52,232 nucleotides of DNA. It comes from Candidatus Pacearchaeota archaeon CG_4_10_14_0_2_um_filter_35_33. Lineage in GTDB: Archaea; Nanobdellota; Nanobdellia; Pacearchaeales; GW2011-AR1. The notes under the pieces are model-generated. The model saw only the letters and a program-made list of their open reading frames with translations. It did no database searches and had not been told where the DNA came from. Within the stretch, counting starts at the first letter, position 1; each line of letters opens with the position of its first letter. The stretch is taken from the NCBI GenBank assembly GCA_002792635.1, contig PFOR01000009.1, positions 1 through 52,232 of the forward strand, read 5' to 3'. Shown here in pieces: positions 49,087 through 52,232 of the stretch. The translations under genes were made by a program, and so were the position numbers.

Positions 49087-50358
49087 TTACTTAGCTTTCA
49101 ATTCAATACAAACACCAGCACCAACTGTAGCTCCAGCGTCTCTGATTGCGAACCTAGCCATGTGTGGATTATCTGAGTTTGTTTCCAAAACTAAGTTTCC
49201 AATAGGCTTTATCTTAACCTTAGCAACATCTCCTGTCTTCAAGAAATCAGGATTTTCAATCTTTTGTCCGCCTCTTGCTACTTCAATCAATTCTATGAAT
49301 TGGCAAGGAACTTGAGCAGTATGAACGTGGAATACAGGTGTATATCCCTTAGCAATAACTGTTGGATGATTAATAACAACTACTTGCGCCGTAAATTCAT
49401 CAACAATCTTTGCAGGTTTAGTAACATCACAGACAACATCTCCTCTTGCAACATCCTTCTTACCAACTCCTCTGATGTTTATACCAACATTATCTCCAGC
49501 TTCAGCTTCCTGTAATTGTTCATGGTGGGCCTCAATACTCCTGACCTCTCCATTTACTCCAGTTCCAGATCTTCCCGGAAGAACAACAACTTTCTGTCCA
49601 ATCTTCATGACTCCAGAAATTATCTTACCAACAGGAACTGTTCCAATTCCAGTAATATCATAAACATCCTGTAGAGGCATCCTCATAGGCAAGTCCGTTG
49701 CTTTATCAGGGTCCTTGAACAAATCAAGCTGCTCATACACTGTAGGCCCTTTATACCAAGCCATTTTATCAGACTTATTGAAAACATTATCTCCCATAAA
49801 TCCAGAAGCTGCTATAAATGTCATTTCCTCCGGCTTGTATCCTGCTGTCTTTAACAAAGTTCCAAGGCCTTCCTTAACTTTGTTGAAAGCGTCTTCCTTG
49901 TACTCAACAGTATCCATCTTGTTTACCAAGATACAGATATCTCCAACACCCATTGTCTTTAACAACCATAGGTGCTCTTTAGTCTGTGGCTGAACTCCTT
50001 CTTTAGCAGCAACTACAAGAAAAGCTGCATCTGCCTGCGAAGCTCCAGTAATCATATTTTTAACAAAGTCCTTGTGTCCAGGTGCATCAATTATTGTAAC
50101 TTCCCTCTTATTAGTAATAACCTTCTGGTAAGATAAGTCAATTGTAACTCCTCTTTCTCTCTCTTCTTTGAATTTGTCCATAACATATGCGAATTCGAAT
50201 CCAACCTTTCCCTTCTCCTGAGCCATCTTCTTCAATTTCTCAAGCTCCTGAGCAGGTAAATTACCAGAGTCAAACATCAATCTACCGATAGTCGTACTCT
50301 TTCCGTGGTCGACGTGACCTACAAAGGCAACATTTAATCCAGGTTTCTCTTTCGCCAT
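49087..50358 (-). CDS. tef1: translation elongation factor 1-alpha (aEF1A)
   Basis: The 423-residue GTPase delivers aminoacyl-tRNA to the ribosome. G1 is GHVDHGKST, followed by the switch region RERGVTIDLSY. G3 is DAPGHKDF, G4 is VNKMD, and the C-terminal beta-barrel domains follow (GIGTVPVGKI, MARFAIRDAGATVGAG). The length is normal for archaea. The TATA box (ATTTAAATA) is 27 bp before the ATG, so the mRNA is leaderless. A 17-bp copy of the start region lies just upstream of the TATA box. Confidence 0.97.
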   Translation of the reverse strand: MAKEKPGLNVAFVGHVDHGKSTTIGRLMFDSGNLPAQELEKLKKMAQEKGKVGFEFAYVMDKFKEERERGVTIDLSYQKVITNKREVTIIDAPGHKDFVKNMITGASQADAAFLVVAAKEGVQPQTKEHLWLLKTMGVGDICILVNKMDTVEYKEDAFNKVKEGLGTLLKTAGYKPEEMTFIAASGFMGDNVFNKSDKMAWYKGPTVYEQLDLFKDPDKATDLPMRMPLQDVYDITGIGTVPVGKIISGVMKIGQKVVVLPGRSGTGVNGEVRSIEAHHEQLQEAEAGDNVGINIRGVGKKDVARGDVVCDVTKPAKIVDEFTAQVVVINHPTVIAKGYTPVFHVHTAQVPCQFIELIEVARGGQKIENPDFLKTGDVAKVKIKPIGNLVLETNSDNPHMARFAIRDAGATVGAGVCIELKAK

Positions 50359-50405
50359 GTTTTGTTATTGAAAAATAAGGTATTTAAATCTTTCGCCATG
50401 TTTTG
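50348..50405 (-). promoter_or_regulatory. EF-1alpha promoter with a duplicated start region
   Basis: TCTTTCGCCATGTTTTG occurs at 50348-50364, where it includes the real start codon, and again exactly at 50389-50405. The TATA element (50381-50389) lies between them. The upstream copy of the ATG is outside the expected transcript. Confidence 0.6.
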
Positions 50406-50447
50406 CCCACACTAAAAACTTAAATAACACTTTCATCTCAATAAGCT

Positions 50448-51044
50448 ATGGTATTGCTAAAATCAGTGCCAATAAAAATTGGAACGAAAATGCCGGACTT
50501 TCTATTGAGAGATGCCGAAGATGTTTCTCACCACTCCAAAAGACTTTATGGAGAGAAAGGCCTTTTAGTAATCTTTACCTGCATTCATTGTCCCTATGCT
50601 CAGGCTGTCTGGCCAAGAATTATCCAAATTGCAGACCAAGCATCCGAGCTTGGGATTAATACTGTTGCAATAAACCCAAACATTAACTCAGAATTTCCGG
50701 AAGATTCTCCCGAAGCAATGAAAACTTTTATTAAAGAAAACATTTTAAAGTTTCCATTCCTCCAAGATTCCAGTCAAAATACGGCCAAAAAATATCAAGC
50801 CCAATGCACTCCTGATATATATTTAATGGATTCCAACAGGAAGTTAGTTTATCATGGAAGGATAGACGATAATTGGCAACATCCAGATAAGGTTACAAAA
50901 CATGAATTGTTAGAAGCTATCAACAATCTAGCAAATGATTTTCCAGCAATTCCAGAGGAAGATCAAGAACCCTCGATAGGATGTTCAATAAAATGGCTCG
51001 ACAATCAAGAGCCCGTGGACGACTTAGACAAACATGTCAAATAA
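50448..51044 (+). CDS. thioredoxin-fold redoxin (AhpC/TSA-like)
   Basis: A 198-residue cytosolic thioredoxin-fold protein. The N-terminal GTKMPDFLLRDAEDV leads to VIFTCIHCPYAQAV with a CxxC redox centre. QCTPDIYLMDSNRKLVYHG contains the cis-proline, and DDNWQHPDKV is typical of the AhpC/TSA-like thioredoxin proteins that are common in many bacteria and archaea. It probably reduces peroxides or disulfides. Its stop overlaps the start of the HPr gene by 11 bp. Confidence 0.8.
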   Translation: MVLLKSVPIKIGTKMPDFLLRDAEDVSHHSKRLYGEKGLLVIFTCIHCPYAQAVWPRIIQIADQASELGINTVAINPNINSEFPEDSPEAMKTFIKENILKFPFLQDSSQNTAKKYQAQCTPDIYLMDSNRKLVYHGRIDDNWQHPDKVTKHELLEAINNLANDFPAIPEEDQEPSIGCSIKWLDNQEPVDDLDKHVK

Positions 51045-51363
51045 CTTTTACGAACGAACTGTAACAATAAATGACCCGGAAGGAATTCATGAAAGACCTT
51101 CAGGAGCAATCGCACTTCTTGCAAGAGAATATCTAGGAAGGGTAGAGCTAGATTATGAGGGAATGACTGTAAATGCAAAAAATGATATGTTTGTTCAATC
51201 TCTTGGTGGACTTTATGAACATTCAATAACAGTAAGAGTTTCACCAGAACATGATAAAGCTCAAAAAACATTAGATAAATTAACAGAATTAATTTCTTCA
51301 GAAGAGATGACCTCATCATCAACTCTTTTATTGACTGCAAATCAAGTTTTGAGAAGCAACTAA
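51034..51363 (+). CDS. HPr-like phosphocarrier protein
   Basis: The 109-residue HPr-fold protein has the phospho-histidine site in GIHERPSGAIA, in the position of the usual GLHARPA. At the regulatory serine region it reads AKNDMFVQSLGG, with no serine at the site used by HPr kinase. It is longer than standard HPr (about 85-90 residues). No enzyme I or PTS permease is in this window. It overlaps the redoxin gene and is followed by the PRPP synthetase-like gene about 60 bp later. Confidence 0.8.
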   Translation: MSNNFYERTVTINDPEGIHERPSGAIALLAREYLGRVELDYEGMTVNAKNDMFVQSLGGLYEHSITVRVSPEHDKAQKTLDKLTELISSEEMTSSSTLLLTANQVLRSN

Positions 51364-51425
51364 CTTGCTGAAAACAATCATTTTACTAAAATAAAACATA
51401 TAAACTAAATAATCTAATCCAAGAA

Positions 51426-52232
51426 ATGACAAAAGATGGTGATTTATCAGAGCTTGTTCTAATTTCCTCCTCGAGAAATACATCTTTCGCCAGAAGCATA
51501 ACAGAGTATTTAAATCATCAATTAATTGAAGTAGAACAGAGAGATTTTAATGACGCAGACATATTAAGAAGAATAGAAGATCATGAAAGTGTTCGTGGAA
51601 AAAGAGTTGTCCTAATTTCAACGCACGAACCACCAATTCCAGAGAGGATGTATGAAGCGAATATATGACTTGATGTAATGGTCAGGGGAGAGGCTGACGA
51701 CATAACAATCATATTTCCATATTTTCCAGGAGCAAGACAAGATAGAAAAAGAAGAAGAGGCGAACCAATAAATATAGTAGCCAATATAAATAATCTAAGG
51801 GGAACGGCACACGACCAAGTTGTCAGGCTAAGATTCATGACGGCAGATTTACATTCCGCACAATCTCAAGCATTGGCAACAAGATTTGATAATTTGTCAG
51901 CAATGCCATTATTTATCTAAGATATGAAAGCAAATTATGACTCAAATATAACTGTTGTTGCACCAGATTCAGGGGCAGTTGCAGATGCAGAAGAACTAGC
52001 AGGAAGAACAGATGCAAAAGAGATAGCATTTATTCCTAAAATAAGAAATCCGCAAACAGGAAAAACTAGAAACTATGGCATAATTGGAGACGATCCCTCC
52101 GGAACATCAGTAGTTTTGTGGGGTGACATAGTTGACAGCGGTTCAACTTTAGAAGGGGCATGCAATGAAATAGAGAAGGCAGGAGCATCAGGGATTGCAA
52201 TCTATACAACCCATGCTTTATTCAATCCTCCA
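51426..52232 (+). pseudogene. prs: ribose-phosphate pyrophosphokinase-like gene with two in-frame stops, cut by the window edge
   Basis: One frame from ATG 51426 to the window end reads as PRPP synthetase. LVLISSSRNTSFARSI leads, FPYFPGARQDRKRRRGEP is the ATP-binding loop, TADLHSAQSQAL the DLH motif and VVAPDSGAVADA the next. GDIVDSGSTLEG is the ribose-5-phosphate loop. A TGA at 51666-51668 and a TAA at 51918-51920 break it without any frameshift. The sequence is divergent from standard PRPP synthetase. It may be a pseudogene, contain base errors, or be a separately evolved paralogue that has died. Confidence 0.75.

Noticed and set aside
1-52232. Reassignment of TGA or TAG to Trp across the genome
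   Set aside because: Intact genes such as tatD, ogg and smc end in TGA, and the first partial gene ends in TAG with unrelated sequence after it. The in-frame stops are better treated as local events.
1-52232. CRISPR arrays or cas genes
   Set aside because: No regularly spaced repeats and no Cas-like proteins were seen. The four hairpin elements are scattered and differ in length.

Overview
This AT-rich window looks like a piece of an archaeal chromosome, most likely from a small-genome DPANN lineage of the Pacearchaeota/Woesearchaeota kind; the exact phylum is an inference. The archaeal evidence is direct. There is an archaeal DnaG-type primase, an elongation factor 1-alpha, an archaeal-type IleRS, RNase HII, a TrmB-type regulator, an intron-bearing tRNA-Leu and an A1-U72 initiator tRNA. 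Many genes also have a TATA box about 25-28 bp before the start codon with almost no leader.

Layout. Bases 1-2200 hold a tRNA-Leu, a TatD-like hydrolase, an 8-oxoguanine glycosylase (Ogg2) and a truncated methylguanine methyltransferase. Bases 2200-5700 and 8500-12400 are scarred accessory DNA: PD-(D/E)xK nucleases, a winged-helix nucleotidyltransferase/HEPN pair, a Fic protein, a TdeIII-like restriction enzyme and two loose pieces of a DNA methyltransferase. Several of these genes carry in-frame stop codons. Between and beyond these lies a minus-strand metabolic set: COG2403/cyclic-diphosphoglycerate-synthetase-like GTPase, class III aminotransferase, aldehyde dehydrogenase, ureohydrolase (agmatinase), carbamoyltransferase, carbamate kinase and class I aminotransferase. 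The last four overlap by 4 bp each and form an operon. They suggest amine or arginine-derived catabolism with ATP made from carbamoyl phosphate. Bases 17.8-29.5 kb are mostly housekeeping and membrane genes: TrmB regulator, secreted thioredoxin-like protein, ileS, small membrane proteins, tRNA-Ser, tRNA-iMet, hydrolase, rnhB, mscS. An SMC-family ATPase with a Rad50-type CxxC hook follows at 29.5-32.4 kb.

Bases 32.8-43.0 kb are a type I restriction-modification island on the minus strand that has replaced the middle of a major facilitator gene. Between its hsd genes it carries a nucleotidyltransferase/HEPN pair, two further HEPN-like proteins with R-x4-H motifs, a zinc-finger protein, a ribbon-helix-helix-like plus RNase H-like pair, a DUF2283 toxin-antitoxin-like pair, and a divergent candidate structured RNA. 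Bases 43.4-52.2 kb return to core genes: S-layer-like protein, endonuclease IV, dnaG, a 40-residue acidic ORF with a terminator, EF-1alpha, a thioredoxin-family protein, HPr, and a PRPP synthetase-like gene with two in-frame stops that runs off the end.

Two families of small repeats stand out. Each of the three tRNA genes is followed, about 85-92 bp downstream, by a second copy of its own 3' end, interrupted just after the T-loop by a related ~52-nt insert. Separately, a 51-120 bp hairpin element occurs four times and interrupts at least two genes; removing it restores the reading frame.
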